A stretch of DNA of 38,611 nt from Thauera sp. UBA6194 (GCA_002422685.1 DITC01000023.1:1-38611), one strand, 5' to 3'. Shown: positions 25,776 through 34,066, numbered from the stretch's first letter. A program made the numbers and translations. Notes: generated from the letters alone by a model not told the origin.

Positions 25776-26369
25776 TCACGGATCGCTAGCGGCGCCCTGG
25801 GGCGGCGGCACGAGAATGCCCGCGGGCATGCCCGAGCGCTGCAGCGCTGCGCGGGCCTTTTCGGCGCTCGCGCGATCGGCGAAGGGGCCCACCACGACAC
25901 GGCTCTGGATATGGGCGGCGTAGCCGTCGGCGCTGAGCTGCTCATAGAGTTGAAGCGCATTGGCCGCATCGCCGAACACGCCGAGCTGGATGCGGTAGCC
26001 CGCCCCGCCCACGCGCAAGGCCTCGTGTGGCAGCAGCACGCCCTGAACAACCGCTGCGGTGGACGCTGCGGCGGCAGCCGAGGCAGGCTGCGCTGCGGGC
26101 GTATCTTCAGTCGGAGCGGGCGCCGGGGCTGCAGGCGCCGGCGCGCTTGCGAGTTGCCCCACGACCGGCTCGGAGACCGAAGCGCCCATACCCCCGGCGC
26201 CGGTAGGGGCCGCTTCGTCCGGCCCGGCGTTGCGCTCGCCGGCAAGCAGACCCAGCACGCCGAGCGCCGCCGCCACCGTGAGCGCAATACCCGCCCTGAG
26301 CAGCGCATCGCGCCGCGGCCTGCGCAGCGCCGGAGCGTCGGCCGCGGGTCTGGCGAACACACGCTTCAT
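25776..26369 (-). CDS. SPOR-domain membrane protein
   Basis: 197-residue bitopic inner-membrane protein. It has a basic cytoplasmic tail, one membrane helix at about 25-43, a long Ala/Pro-rich periplasmic linker and a C-terminal SPOR domain at about 123-190 (YRIQLGVFGDAANALQLYEQL, VVVGPFADRASAEKARAAL). SPOR domains bind denuded glycan strands, usually at division septa. Its start overlaps the stop of the DUF2802 gene by 4 bases (ATGA). It resembles FtsN/DedD-type proteins in layout but is not clearly either. The tie to fliW and DUF2802 suggests a cell-surface or motility role, which is inference. Confidence 0.88.
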   Translation of the reverse strand: MKRVFARPAADAPALRRPRRDALLRAGIALTVAAALGVLGLLAGERNAGPDEAAPTGAGGMGASVSEPVVGQLASAPAPAAPAPAPTEDTPAAQPASAAAAASTAAVVQGVLLPHEALRVGGAGYRIQLGVFGDAANALQLYEQLSADGYAAHIQSRVVVGPFADRASAEKARAALQRSGMPAGILVPPPQGAASDP

Positions 26370-26920
26370 GCCGCACCCGTCTCCGGACGCGCGAGCGACA
26401 GCACCAGCTCGGCCTCGGCGCGGGTGATACCGCAGCGGCTGGCGATCATCTCGGCGTTGAGCCCCTGTCTGGCCAGCACCAGCGCCTCGGAGTATTCGGG
26501 CGAGCTCGTGGGCTGGACGCGCAGGCGCGCGAGCTCGTCCTGCAACTCGGTGATGTCCTGCACCAGGCGGTCGATCTCGCCTTGCTGCATCGCGACCAGG
26601 TCGCGCTGCGTCTGCAGCGCCTGGCGCAAATGGGAATTTTCGAGTTCGAGCTGGAACGTGTCGGCGCGCGGCGCTACGGTCTCGGGCTGCGGTGCGGCAG
26701 GTGCAGCGGACGCGCCATTCGCTATCGGGGTGGCGGCGGGCGAGCCGGGCAGCGGCGCATAGTCGAGGAAGGCATCCTCATCCTCATCGGACGCACTGGG
26801 GATTGGATCCTCGCTCACGCGTGGCTCGGCGCGCGGCACGCGCAGGGCACGGAAGAACTGCCACACCGCGTAAGCCAGCAGCGCAAGCCCGACCAGCCAC
26901 AGCGCATCACGCACGCCCAT
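26366..26920 (-). CDS. DUF2802 membrane-anchored coiled-coil protein
   Basis: 184 residues. A single N-terminal membrane helix (ALWLVGLALLAYAVWQFF) is followed by an acidic low-complexity linker, a coiled coil at about 88-135 (LRQALQTQRDLVAMQQGEI onwards) and a C-terminal helix-turn-helix-like segment (SEALVLARQGLNAEMIASRC, then TRAEAELVLSLAR). The last part is the DUF2802 signature; the family is often found in polar-flagellum/chemotaxis clusters. The plan (anchor, coiled coil, HTH-like tail) resembles Bacillus SwrB, a flagellar activator, but that parallel is mine. GGGGAG precedes ATG 26920 by 6 bases; a longer in-frame version to 27565 is a shadow. It is first in an operon with a good promoter at 27033-27061. 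Confidence 0.88.
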   Translation of the reverse strand: MGVRDALWLVGLALLAYAVWQFFRALRVPRAEPRVSEDPIPSASDEDEDAFLDYAPLPGSPAATPIANGASAAPAAPQPETVAPRADTFQLELENSHLRQALQTQRDLVAMQQGEIDRLVQDITELQDELARLRVQPTSSPEYSEALVLARQGLNAEMIASRCGITRAEAELVLSLARPETGAA

Positions 26921-27032
26921 GCCGAACTCCCCACGAAAGGCAACGCTGCCGCACGCGGGCGCAGAGCATGAAGCGGCAGCGGGGGCGACGGAGCGGTGCG
27001 TGCATGTTGGCCACAAGGGAATCGATGCCCGG

Positions 27033-27061
27033 ATAATACTTGGGCCTACCCGGCCCGACAA
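27033..27061 (-). promoter_or_regulatory. Promoter of the DUF2802-SPOR-fliW operon
   Basis: On the minus strand TTGTCG (27061-27056) and TATTAT (27038-27033) are separated by exactly 17 bases. The leader to ATG 26920 would be about 105 nt. On the plus strand almost the same bases give GATAAT (27032-27037) with TTGGCC 19 bases upstream, a weaker candidate for the divergent DUF218 gene. The rest of the 234-base divergent spacer holds no gene. Confidence 0.55.
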
Positions 27062-27154
27062 ACGGGACGGCCTGAGCGGACGGCCCGAGGCGGACGACAC
27101 GAGCTGCCGGCCACCTTTTGCCAACGCGCCTCTTTCTTCGCTGCACGCCCGATC

Positions 27155-27925
27155 ATGCCCCTCGACCTGTCCATCATGCTGTTCTGGCTCAAGAAGCTGC
27201 TTGCGGTCGTGCTGCTGCCACCGCTGCTGCCGGTGCTGCCCGTCTTGCTGGGGCTGCTGCTCATGCGTCGTCACCCGCGCGCCGGCAAGACGCTCGCATG
27301 GACGGGGCTGGGCATCAACCTGCTGCTGATCATGCCCTTCAGCGTGAGCTGGCTCGTGCACCAGGTGGAATACCCCACGCCGCTCGACGCACGCGCCGCT
27401 CGACACGCACAAGCGATCGTGGTGCTCGGCGCCGGACGGCGCACGCACGCGCCCGAATTCGGCGGCGAGACCGTCAACCGGCTTGCGCTCGAGCGCTTGC
27501 GCTATGCGGCGCAGCTCGCCCGCGAGACCGGCCTGCCGGTGCTGGTGAGCGGTGGCGCGCCCCACGGCGAGACTCCTGAAGCGCTGCTGATGCAGCGCGT
27601 GCTGGAGCAGGACTTCCGCATCCCCGCTCCGGTGCGCTGGGTCGAAGCCGCCTCACGCGACACGCGCGAAAACGCCCGCTTCTCGGCACGCCAGCTCAAC
27701 GACGCCGGCATCGAGCGCATCCTGCTCGTGACCCATGCGATGCACATGAAGCGCGCGCTGCGGGAGTTCGAGGCCCAGGGGCTTGCCGTGATTCCGGCCC
27801 CCACGGCCTGGCTGGGCGGCGGCGACCAGGTGCTTGGCGGCCTGCCCAGCCAGAACACGGCCTACGCGGCCTGGTTCGCGCTGCACGAGCTGCTCGGACA
27901 GCTCGCCTATCGCCTGTCGCGCTGA
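27155..27925 (+). CDS. ElyC/YdcF-like DUF218 membrane protein
   Basis: 256 residues. Two N-terminal membrane helices (about 10-37 and 47-64) are followed by a DUF218 domain: AIVVLGAGRRTHAPEFGG, LARETGLPVLVSGGAPHGETPEA, then SRDTRENARFSARQLNDAG and ILLVTHAMHMKRALREFEAQG. The beginning MLFWLKKLLAVVLLPPLLP closely resembles E. coli ElyC (YcbC), needed for envelope integrity and undecaprenyl-carrier metabolism, rather than single-domain YdcF. ATG 27155 is used; ATG 27176, giving a start like ElyC's, is equally possible as neither has a ribosome site. It is convergent with the nqr operon. Confidence 0.9.
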   Translation: MPLDLSIMLFWLKKLLAVVLLPPLLPVLPVLLGLLLMRRHPRAGKTLAWTGLGINLLLIMPFSVSWLVHQVEYPTPLDARAARHAQAIVVLGAGRRTHAPEFGGETVNRLALERLRYAAQLARETGLPVLVSGGAPHGETPEALLMQRVLEQDFRIPAPVRWVEAASRDTRENARFSARQLNDAGIERILLVTHAMHMKRALREFEAQGLAVIPAPTAWLGGGDQVLGGLPSQNTAYAAWFALHELLGQLAYRLSR

Positions 27926-27938
27926 GCCCCTGCGTCCC

Positions 27939-27982
27939 AAAAAACAAACCCGCCGCGCCTTCTCGAAAGAAGACGGGCGGGC
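27939..27982 (-). terminator. Rho-independent terminator of the nqr operon
   Basis: On the minus strand an imperfect GC-rich hairpin (GCCCGCC arm, inner CTTCT/AGAAG-type stem, GGCGGG arm) is followed by TTTGTTTTTT. It sits between the nqrF stop and the convergent DUF218 gene stop. This is the clearest intrinsic terminator in the window. Confidence 0.75.
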
Positions 27983-28048
27983 GCTTCGACAGCCCGGCAG
28001 ACGGCTTGACGATCCGCCTGCGTCGGGCCGGCGCGGTAGCCGGATCGC

Positions 28049-29272
28049 TCAGCCGCCGAAGTCGTCGAGCATGATGTTCTCGCGCTCGACGCCGAGATCC
28101 AGCAGCAGCTTGATGACCGCGGAGTTCATCATCGGCGGGCCGCACATGTAGAACTCGCAATCCTCGGGCGCCGGGTGGTCCTTGAGGTAGTGCTCGTACA
28201 ACACGTTGTGGATGAAGCCGGTGTAACCGGTCCAGTTGTCCTCGGGCAGCGGGTCGGACAGCGCCAGGTGCCAGGTGAAGTTCGGGTTCTCGGCCGCCAG
28301 CTTGTCGAATTCGTCGACATAGAAGGCCTCGCGCAACGAACGGGCGCCGTACCAGAAGGTGATCTTGCGGGTGCTGTGCAGGCGCTTCAACTGATCGAAG
28401 ATGTGCGAGCGCATCGGCGCCATGCCCGCGCCACCGCCGACGAAGACCATCTCGTTGTCGGTTTCGCGCGCGAAGAACTCGCCGAACGGGCCATACACCG
28501 TGACCTTGTCGCCCTTCTTGAGGTTGAACACCCACGACGACATCTTGCCCGGCGGAATGTCGTCCCGACCCGGCGGCGGCGAGGCGACGCGGATGTTGAA
28601 CTTCACCACGCCCTTCTCGCCGGGGTAGTTCGCCATCGAGTAGGCACGGATGGTGGTCTCGTCCACCTTCGACACGTAGCGCCACAGGTTGAACTTGTCC
28701 CAGTCGCCGCGGAATTTCTCCTGGATGTCGAAATCCTTGTAATTGACCACATGCGGCGGGCACTCGAGCTGCACGTAGCCGCCGGCACGGAAGTGGACGT
28801 CCTCGCCTTCGGGCAGTCGCAGGGTGAGCTCCTTGATGAAGGTTGCAACGTTCGGGTTGGACTCGACGGTGCATTCCCACTTCTTGACGCCGAAGACCTC
28901 TTCCGGAACCTCGACCTTCATGTCCTGCTTGACCGGGGTCTGGCACGACAGGCGCCAGCCTTCCTTGGCGTCGCGCTTGGTGAAGTGGGACTCTTCGGTG
29001 GGCAGCATCGAGCCGCCGCCTTCGGTGACCACGCACTTGCACTGCGCGCAGGTGCCACCGCCACCGCAGGCCGAGGGCAGAAACAGGCCGCTCTCGGCCA
29101 GCGTCTGCAGCAGCTTGCCACCGGCCGGGACGGTGATCTTCTTCTCGCCGTTGATGTCGATGGTGACGTCGCCCGACGACACCAGCTTGGAGCGGGCGAT
29201 CAGGATGATCACCGCCAGCACCAGAACGGTGGCGGTGAACATGCCGATGCCGAGGATGATTTCTGGATTCAT
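28049..29272 (-). CDS. nqrF: Na+-translocating NADH:quinone reductase subunit F
   Basis: Electron-entry subunit of the sodium-pumping NADH dehydrogenase; it oxidises NADH with FAD and passes electrons to a 2Fe-2S centre. It has 407 residues. The N-terminal membrane helix is at about 5-26. The ferredoxin domain has Cys69, Cys75, Cys78 (SACGGGGTCAQC) and Cys110 (RLSCQTP), the expected ligands. The FAD site RAYSMANYP and the NADH site VFVGGGAGMAPMRSHI follow, with the C-terminal EFYMCGPPMM. Its strong ribosome site (AAGGAGG) overlaps the nqrE stop. It is last in the operon before a terminator; no nqrM or apbE follows. Confidence 0.97.
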   Translation of the reverse strand: MNPEIILGIGMFTATVLVLAVIILIARSKLVSSGDVTIDINGEKKITVPAGGKLLQTLAESGLFLPSACGGGGTCAQCKCVVTEGGGSMLPTEESHFTKRDAKEGWRLSCQTPVKQDMKVEVPEEVFGVKKWECTVESNPNVATFIKELTLRLPEGEDVHFRAGGYVQLECPPHVVNYKDFDIQEKFRGDWDKFNLWRYVSKVDETTIRAYSMANYPGEKGVVKFNIRVASPPPGRDDIPPGKMSSWVFNLKKGDKVTVYGPFGEFFARETDNEMVFVGGGAGMAPMRSHIFDQLKRLHSTRKITFWYGARSLREAFYVDEFDKLAAENPNFTWHLALSDPLPEDNWTGYTGFIHNVLYEHYLKDHPAPEDCEFYMCGPPMMNSAVIKLLLDLGVERENIMLDDFGG

Positions 29273-29287
29273 CTTTTCGTTGCCTCC

Positions 29288-29896
29288 TTACAGCTGCACA
29301 CCGGAGAAGGACATGAAGCCCAGCGACATCAGCCCGATGGTGATGAAGGTGATGCCCAGGCCCTGCAGGCCCTCGGGCACGTCGCTGTACTTCAGCTTCT
29401 CGCGGATGGCCGCGAGCAGCGCGATCGCCAGACCCCAGGAGAACCCGGAACCCAGGCCATACACCACCGACTCACTGAAGGTGTAGTCGCGCTCGACCAT
29501 GAACAGCACGCCGCCCATGATCGCGCAGTTCACCGTGATCAGCGGCAGGAACACGCCGAGCGCGTTGTAGAGGCTGGGCACGTACTTGTCGAGCAGCATC
29601 TCCAGGATCTGCACGGTTGCCGCGATCACGCCGATGAAGGAGAGCAGACCGATGAAGGACAAATCCACATCGGGCATGCCGGCCCAGGCCAGCGCACCGT
29701 CGGCAAGGAAGGTGTTGTAAACGAGGTTGTTGAGCGGCACGGTAATGGTCTGCACCACCACCACCGCGATGCCCAGGCCGATCGCGGTCTCGACCTTCTT
29801 CGAGATCGCGATGAAGGTACACATGCCCAGGAAGAAGGCCAGCGCCATGTTCTCGATGAACACGGCCCGAACGAAGAGGCTCAGATAGTGTTCCAT
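29288..29896 (-). CDS. nqrE: Na+-translocating NADH:quinone reductase subunit E
   Basis: 202-residue integral membrane subunit with about six helices, paralogous to NqrD and RnfA. In the complex, NqrD and NqrE form an inverted pair holding an iron centre between them; the Cys in FFLGMCTF and in TVNCAIMGG are the expected ligands. The start MEHYLSLFVRAVFIENMALAFFLG is typical. ATG 29896 overlaps the nqrD stop by one base (TGATG). 15 bases separate it from nqrF. Confidence 0.97.
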   Translation of the reverse strand: MEHYLSLFVRAVFIENMALAFFLGMCTFIAISKKVETAIGLGIAVVVVQTITVPLNNLVYNTFLADGALAWAGMPDVDLSFIGLLSFIGVIAATVQILEMLLDKYVPSLYNALGVFLPLITVNCAIMGGVLFMVERDYTFSESVVYGLGSGFSWGLAIALLAAIREKLKYSDVPEGLQGLGITFITIGLMSLGFMSFSGVQL

Positions 29897-30561
29897 CAGA
29901 AGGCCTCCTTGCGCACCTGCGGTGCCATCTTGAACTGGTTCTCCTCGATCTGCTCGCGCTTCCACTCACGCAGGCCCCAGATCAGGAAGCCGATGAGGAA
30001 GAACGCCGACGGCGGCAGCAGCAGCAGACCGTTGGGCTGATACCAGCCACCTTCGGTGACCGGTTGCAGGATGGTGACGCCGAAGAGCTTGCCGGCACCG
30101 AACAGCTCGCGCACGAAACCCACCGCGATCAGGACCGCGCTGTAGCCCAGACCATTGCCGATACCGTCGAGGAAGGACAGGAAAGGCGGGTTCTGCATTG
30201 CAAAGCCTTCGGCACGGCCCATCACGATGCAGTTGGTGATGATCAGGCCCACGAACACCGACAGCTGCTTGGACAGGCTGTAGGCGAAGGCCTTCAGGGT
30301 CTGGTCGACCACGATCACCAGCGAGGCGATGATCACCACCTGCACGATCATGCGGATCGAGCTCGGAATCTGCGCCCGGATCAGCGAAACGAACAGGTTC
30401 GAGAACCCGGTCACCAGAGTGAGCGCGATCGACATCACGAGCGCGGTGTTCAGGTTGGTCGTGACCGCGAGCGCAGAACAGATGCCGAGGATCTGCAACG
30501 CGATCGGGTTGTTGTTGAACAGCGGGTTGAGCAGGACTTCCTTGGGAGTCAGCTTGGACAT
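29896..30561 (-). CDS. nqrD: Na+-translocating NADH:quinone reductase subunit D
   Basis: 221-residue integral membrane subunit with about six helices, a homologue of NqrE and RnfE. Characteristic stretches are LLNPLFNNNPIALQILGICSALAV, VGLIITNCIVMGRAEGFAM and FLDGIGNGLGYSAVL. The Cys in LGICSAL and TNCIVMG match the conserved pair that binds the iron centre shared with NqrE. AAGGAGG precedes ATG 30561, which lies 2 bases after the nqrC stop. Confidence 0.97.
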   Translation of the reverse strand: MSKLTPKEVLLNPLFNNNPIALQILGICSALAVTTNLNTALVMSIALTLVTGFSNLFVSLIRAQIPSSIRMIVQVVIIASLVIVVDQTLKAFAYSLSKQLSVFVGLIITNCIVMGRAEGFAMQNPPFLSFLDGIGNGLGYSAVLIAVGFVRELFGAGKLFGVTILQPVTEGGWYQPNGLLLLPPSAFFLIGFLIWGLREWKREQIEENQFKMAPQVRKEAF

Positions 30562-30563
30562 GA

Positions 30564-31355
30564 TCAGGCCTCCTTGGCGCGCAGCTTGGCAAGGAAGGGG
30601 CCGAAGCCCTGCTCGCCAAGCCAGAACTTCAGCAGATTATCGACGCCGTTGCTGGTGAGGGTGGCCCCCGCCAGGGCATCGACCTGATGGATGGCGGCCG
30701 CGCTCTGCGGGTCCACTCCGCCCTTGACCACCTGGACGGCGAGATTGCCCTGGGCGTCGAACATGCGCTTGCCCTCCCACTGGCCGCGCCAGCGGGGGTT
30801 GTCGACTTCGCCGCCGAGACCCGGGGTTTCGGCATGCTGGTAGAAGCCCAGGCCGACCACGGTATTGAGGTCGCCCTCGAGCGCCATGAAACCGTGCAGC
30901 GTGGACCACAGGCCGTAGCCGCGAATCGGCAGGATCAGCGTCTCGATGCCGCCTTGCTCGCCCTCTACCACATAGACCGTGGTGAGGCGCTCGCGGCGCT
31001 TGATCGAGGCGATGTCCTCGGCGTTCGACAGGCTTACCGACTGCTGTGGGTCCTTGGCGGCCTTGAGCGGGTCGAAGGTCACCGGGTCCGGCCCTTCCTG
31101 CACGAACACGCCGGCTTCCAGGTCGACCAGACGGGCCTTGATGGTGTCGCCGAACAGGGCGCGAATCTGCGCCCCGGACAATCCTTCGCCGCCCATGCCG
31201 GCGATCGCAGCGATGCTGCGCTGCTTGTCGAGCAGCTTGTTCTGCTGTTGCAGCGGCTTCAGCGAAACCGCCGCCCCCGCCACGAAGATGGAGCTGACCA
31301 GGCTGACCGCCAGCGCCACCATCAGGGTGCGGGATGTGGATTCCTTATTTGACAT
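30564..31355 (-). CDS. nqrC: Na+-translocating NADH:quinone reductase subunit C
   Basis: 263-residue subunit with one N-terminal membrane helix (about 10-30) and a periplasmic FMN-binding domain. FMN is attached covalently to a Thr by ApbE; here the site reads DALAGATLTSNGV with Thr232 as the acceptor. The residue before GAT is Ala, where many NqrC proteins have Ser. LPIRGYGLWSTLHGFMALEGD and HAETPGLGGEV are strong family markers. ATG 31355 lies inside the nqrB 3' end (11-base overlap), so translation is likely coupled. Confidence 0.96.
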   Translation of the reverse strand: MSNKESTSRTLMVALAVSLVSSIFVAGAAVSLKPLQQQNKLLDKQRSIAAIAGMGGEGLSGAQIRALFGDTIKARLVDLEAGVFVQEGPDPVTFDPLKAAKDPQQSVSLSNAEDIASIKRRERLTTVYVVEGEQGGIETLILPIRGYGLWSTLHGFMALEGDLNTVVGLGFYQHAETPGLGGEVDNPRWRGQWEGKRMFDAQGNLAVQVVKGGVDPQSAAAIHQVDALAGATLTSNGVDNLLKFWLGEQGFGPFLAKLRAKEA

Positions 31356-32559
31356 CGCGCGCGAGCCTCCGCTTGATGTTGGCCGCCACCACGAAGTGGT
31401 CGATGAGCGGCGCGAAAAGGTTACCGAACAGGATGGCCAGCATGATGCCTTCCGGGAACGCGGGGTTGACCACACGGATCAGCACGGTCATCAAACCGAT
31501 CAGCGCACCGAATATCCACTTGCCGGTGTTGGTCATCGAGGCCGACACCGGGTCGGTGGCCATGAAGATCATGCCGAAGGCGAAGCCGCCCGCCACCAGG
31601 TGCCAGTACCAGGGCATGGCGAACATCGGATTGGTGTCCGAGCCGATGGCGTTGAACAGCAGACTCGTCGCCACCATGCCCAGGAACACGCCGAGCACGA
31701 TGCGCCAGGAGGCGATCTTCATGGTCAGCAGCACCGCACCGCCGATGAGGATGGCCAGCGTGCTGGTCTCGCCGATCGAGCCGTGCACCGTCCCGATGAA
31801 GGCGTCCCACCAGGTGATGCCGCCCGCCATGATGGCCTCGATGCCGCCCGAAGCGCCGAAGGACAGCATGGTCGCGCCGGTGTAGCCGTCGACCGCGGTC
31901 CACACCGCGTCGCCCGACATCTGCGCCGGGTAGGCGAAGTACAGGAAGGCGCGACCGGTGAGCGCCGGGTTGAGGAAGTTCTTGCCGGTACCGCCGAAGA
32001 CCTCCTTGCCCACCACGACGCCGAAGCTGATGCCGAGCGCGACCTGCCACAGCGGCATGTCGGGCGGACAGATCAACGCGAACAGTACCGAGGTGACGAA
32101 GAAGCCTTCGTTGACCTCGTGCTTGCGGATCGAGGCGAACAGGACCTCCCAGAAACCGCCGACGATGAAGGTGGTCAGGTAGATGGGCAGGAAATAAGCC
32201 GCACCATGTAGGAAGTTCGCCCACAGGCTGGCCGGGTCGAAGCCCGCGATGGCGCCCAGCAGCGCAAAGCGCCAGCCGTCCTGCGCCGCCATCAGCTCGG
32301 CACTGCCGGCGAGGATGGTGTTGGCCTGGTAGCCGACGTTCCACATGCCGAAGAACATGGCCGGGAAGGTGCACAGGAACACCGTGATCATCATGCGCTT
32401 GAGGTCGAGACCATCGCGCACATGAGACGTGGTGCGGGTGACACTGCCCGGCTTGAACAGGCCGGTGTCGACGGCTTCGTACAGAGCATAGAACTTCTCG
32501 TACTTGCCACCCTTTTCGAAATGATGCTCGATGCTGTCGAGCCAGGAGCGCAGACCCAT
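31345..32559 (-). CDS. nqrB: Na+-translocating NADH:quinone reductase subunit B
   Basis: 404-residue integral membrane subunit with about ten helices. It carries a covalent FMN, and the ubiquinone site and part of the Na+ path are assigned to it. The flavin-acceptor Thr is Thr230 in DGYTGATMLS. The family's GKEVFGGTGKNFLNPALTGR motif is present, as is FMATDPVSASMTNTGKW. ATG 32559 is preceded by AAGGAGG with 7-base spacing and lies 2 bases after the nqrA stop; an in-frame TTG at 32565 is less likely. Confidence 0.97.
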   Translation of the reverse strand: MGLRSWLDSIEHHFEKGGKYEKFYALYEAVDTGLFKPGSVTRTTSHVRDGLDLKRMMITVFLCTFPAMFFGMWNVGYQANTILAGSAELMAAQDGWRFALLGAIAGFDPASLWANFLHGAAYFLPIYLTTFIVGGFWEVLFASIRKHEVNEGFFVTSVLFALICPPDMPLWQVALGISFGVVVGKEVFGGTGKNFLNPALTGRAFLYFAYPAQMSGDAVWTAVDGYTGATMLSFGASGGIEAIMAGGITWWDAFIGTVHGSIGETSTLAILIGGAVLLTMKIASWRIVLGVFLGMVATSLLFNAIGSDTNPMFAMPWYWHLVAGGFAFGMIFMATDPVSASMTNTGKWIFGALIGLMTVLIRVVNPAFPEGIMLAILFGNLFAPLIDHFVVAANIKRRLARDVK

Positions 32560-32561
32560 TC

Positions 32562-33902
32562 TCAACCCTCCTTCTCGATGCGTGCGAGGTTATCCCGCAG
32601 GATGGGACCGTATTCGTACTTGCCCGCGCACACATAGGAGCACAGCGCGAGGTCTTCCTCGTCCAGTTCCAGGCAGCCGAGCTTTTGCGCCATCTCCGTG
32701 TCGCCGACGATCAGCGCGCGCAGCAACTGGGTCGGCAGGACGTCGAGCGGCATCACCTCTTCGTAGTTGCCGATCGGCACCATCGCGCGCGGCGAGCCGT
32801 TGGTGGACGTGGTGAAGTCGAACAGCTTGCCCGCCGAGAGCTTCGAGACGTAGAGCGGCAACACCGAGTGCTTGTCCACGCCCGGGCGCAGGTAATGCAG
32901 CATCTCGCGCTCGGTGCCTTCTTCCAGGCAGGAGGCCTGCAGGTGGTAGCGCCCCAGGTAGGCACAGGCGCCACGCGAGGCGCGACCGCCGAACACCGAG
33001 CCCGAGATCACGCGCACCTGCTTGCCGGGCTTGAGCTCGCCGGCGGTCAGCTCGTCGAGGTTGGCGCCCAGACGGGTACGCACCAGACGCGGCTTGTCCA
33101 CCATCGGCCCGGCGATCGACACCACGCGCTCGGTCCACAGGCGACCGGTGGCGAAGAGCTTGCCGATCGCGATCGCGTCCTGGTAGTTGAGCGACCAGAC
33201 CGATTTTTCGGCGTGCACCGGATCGAGGAAATGGATGTGCGTGCCGGCCAGACCCGCAGGGTGCGGCCCGGCGAAGGCCTCGGTGCGCACGTTGGTCAGT
33301 CCGGCGCACGGCATCTGCGTGTCGTCGGCGTGGCAGACGAGCACCGGCGCGATGCGCGCCAGCACGCGCAGGCCGCGCGTGAAGTCTTCCTTGTGCTCGG
33401 CGATGACCACCACCGGATCGACCGCCAGCGGATGCGTGTCGATCGCGGTCACGAAGATCGAGTGCGGACGCGCATCGATCGCCGGCACCTTGCTGAACGG
33501 CCGCGTGCGCAGCGCGGTCCACAAACCCGAATCGATCAGGTTTTCGCGGACTTTCTGTTCGTCGAGCGCATCGATCTCGGCGTCGCCATAGCGCGCGAAA
33601 TCGACCGCATCGTCACCGTCGAGATCGACCACCACCGACTGCAGCACGCGCTGGTCACCACGATGGATGGCACTGACCGTGCCGGCACCGGGCGCGGTGA
33701 ACACCACGCCCGGCGTCTTCTTGTCGGAAAAAAGGACCTGACCGAGCTTCACCCGGTCGCCCACCTGAACCGCCATGGTCGGCTTCATACCGTGGTAGTC
33801 GAAGCCGATGACGGCAACACTGCGCACCGGACGTCCGTCCTCGATGCGCTGCACAGGGGCGCCGGTAATGGGCAGGTCCAGGCCGCGTTTGATTCTTATC
33901 AT
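32562..33902 (-). CDS. nqrA: Na+-translocating NADH:quinone reductase subunit A
   Basis: 446-residue peripheral cytoplasmic subunit, first of the six-gene operon. The start MIRIKRGLDLPITGAPVQ, the biotinyl-lipoyl-like region GFDYHGMKPTMAVQVGDRVKLGQVLF near residues 33-60, and TAPGAGTVSAIHRGDQRVLQ are diagnostic. The later ISGSVFGGRA and the C-terminal LCSYVCAGKYEYGPILR also fit. ATG 33902 is used; an in-frame TTG at 33917 would add MGEKR and is not needed. Upstream lies a TATAAT box and an inverted repeat that may control the whole operon. Confidence 0.97.
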   Translation of the reverse strand: MIRIKRGLDLPITGAPVQRIEDGRPVRSVAVIGFDYHGMKPTMAVQVGDRVKLGQVLFSDKKTPGVVFTAPGAGTVSAIHRGDQRVLQSVVVDLDGDDAVDFARYGDAEIDALDEQKVRENLIDSGLWTALRTRPFSKVPAIDARPHSIFVTAIDTHPLAVDPVVVIAEHKEDFTRGLRVLARIAPVLVCHADDTQMPCAGLTNVRTEAFAGPHPAGLAGTHIHFLDPVHAEKSVWSLNYQDAIAIGKLFATGRLWTERVVSIAGPMVDKPRLVRTRLGANLDELTAGELKPGKQVRVISGSVFGGRASRGACAYLGRYHLQASCLEEGTEREMLHYLRPGVDKHSVLPLYVSKLSAGKLFDFTTSTNGSPRAMVPIGNYEEVMPLDVLPTQLLRALIVGDTEMAQKLGCLELDEEDLALCSYVCAGKYEYGPILRDNLARIEKEG

Positions 33903-34010
33903 GCGCTTCTCGCCCAAAGACTCGTGAGAATGGACGAGGCCACCTGAAAACCCGCGGAATGCCCCTCAGCAAACCTGCGGCGATGCGGCCTCGCGTCAAT
34001 AAACACCCGG

Positions 34011-34016
34011 ATTATA
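34011..34016 (-). promoter_or_regulatory. -10 element upstream of nqrA
   Basis: A perfect TATAAT on the minus strand, 108 bases before the nqrA ATG, in a locally AT-rich patch. No good -35 lies 16-18 bases upstream, which suggests an activator-dependent promoter. The inverted repeat at 34053-34066 would be centred about 55 bases upstream of the start point. Confidence 0.5.
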
Positions 34017-34052
34017 AAAGATTGTTACTCCGGGATCACGCGAGGACCGCCT

Positions 34053-34066
34053 TGACGTTCACGTCA
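34053..34066. promoter_or_regulatory. Inverted repeat upstream of the nqr promoter
   Basis: TGACGT-TC-ACGTCA is a perfect 6-base-arm inverted repeat in the spacer between the thiolase stop and nqrA. Size and position suit a dimeric regulator. I do not recognise the regulator. Confidence 0.4.

Noticed and set aside
26996..27154. DUF218 protein starting further upstream at 26996
   Set aside because: The extra residues lie in the divergent promoter spacer and lack membrane or domain character. ElyC-like proteins begin just before the first membrane helix.
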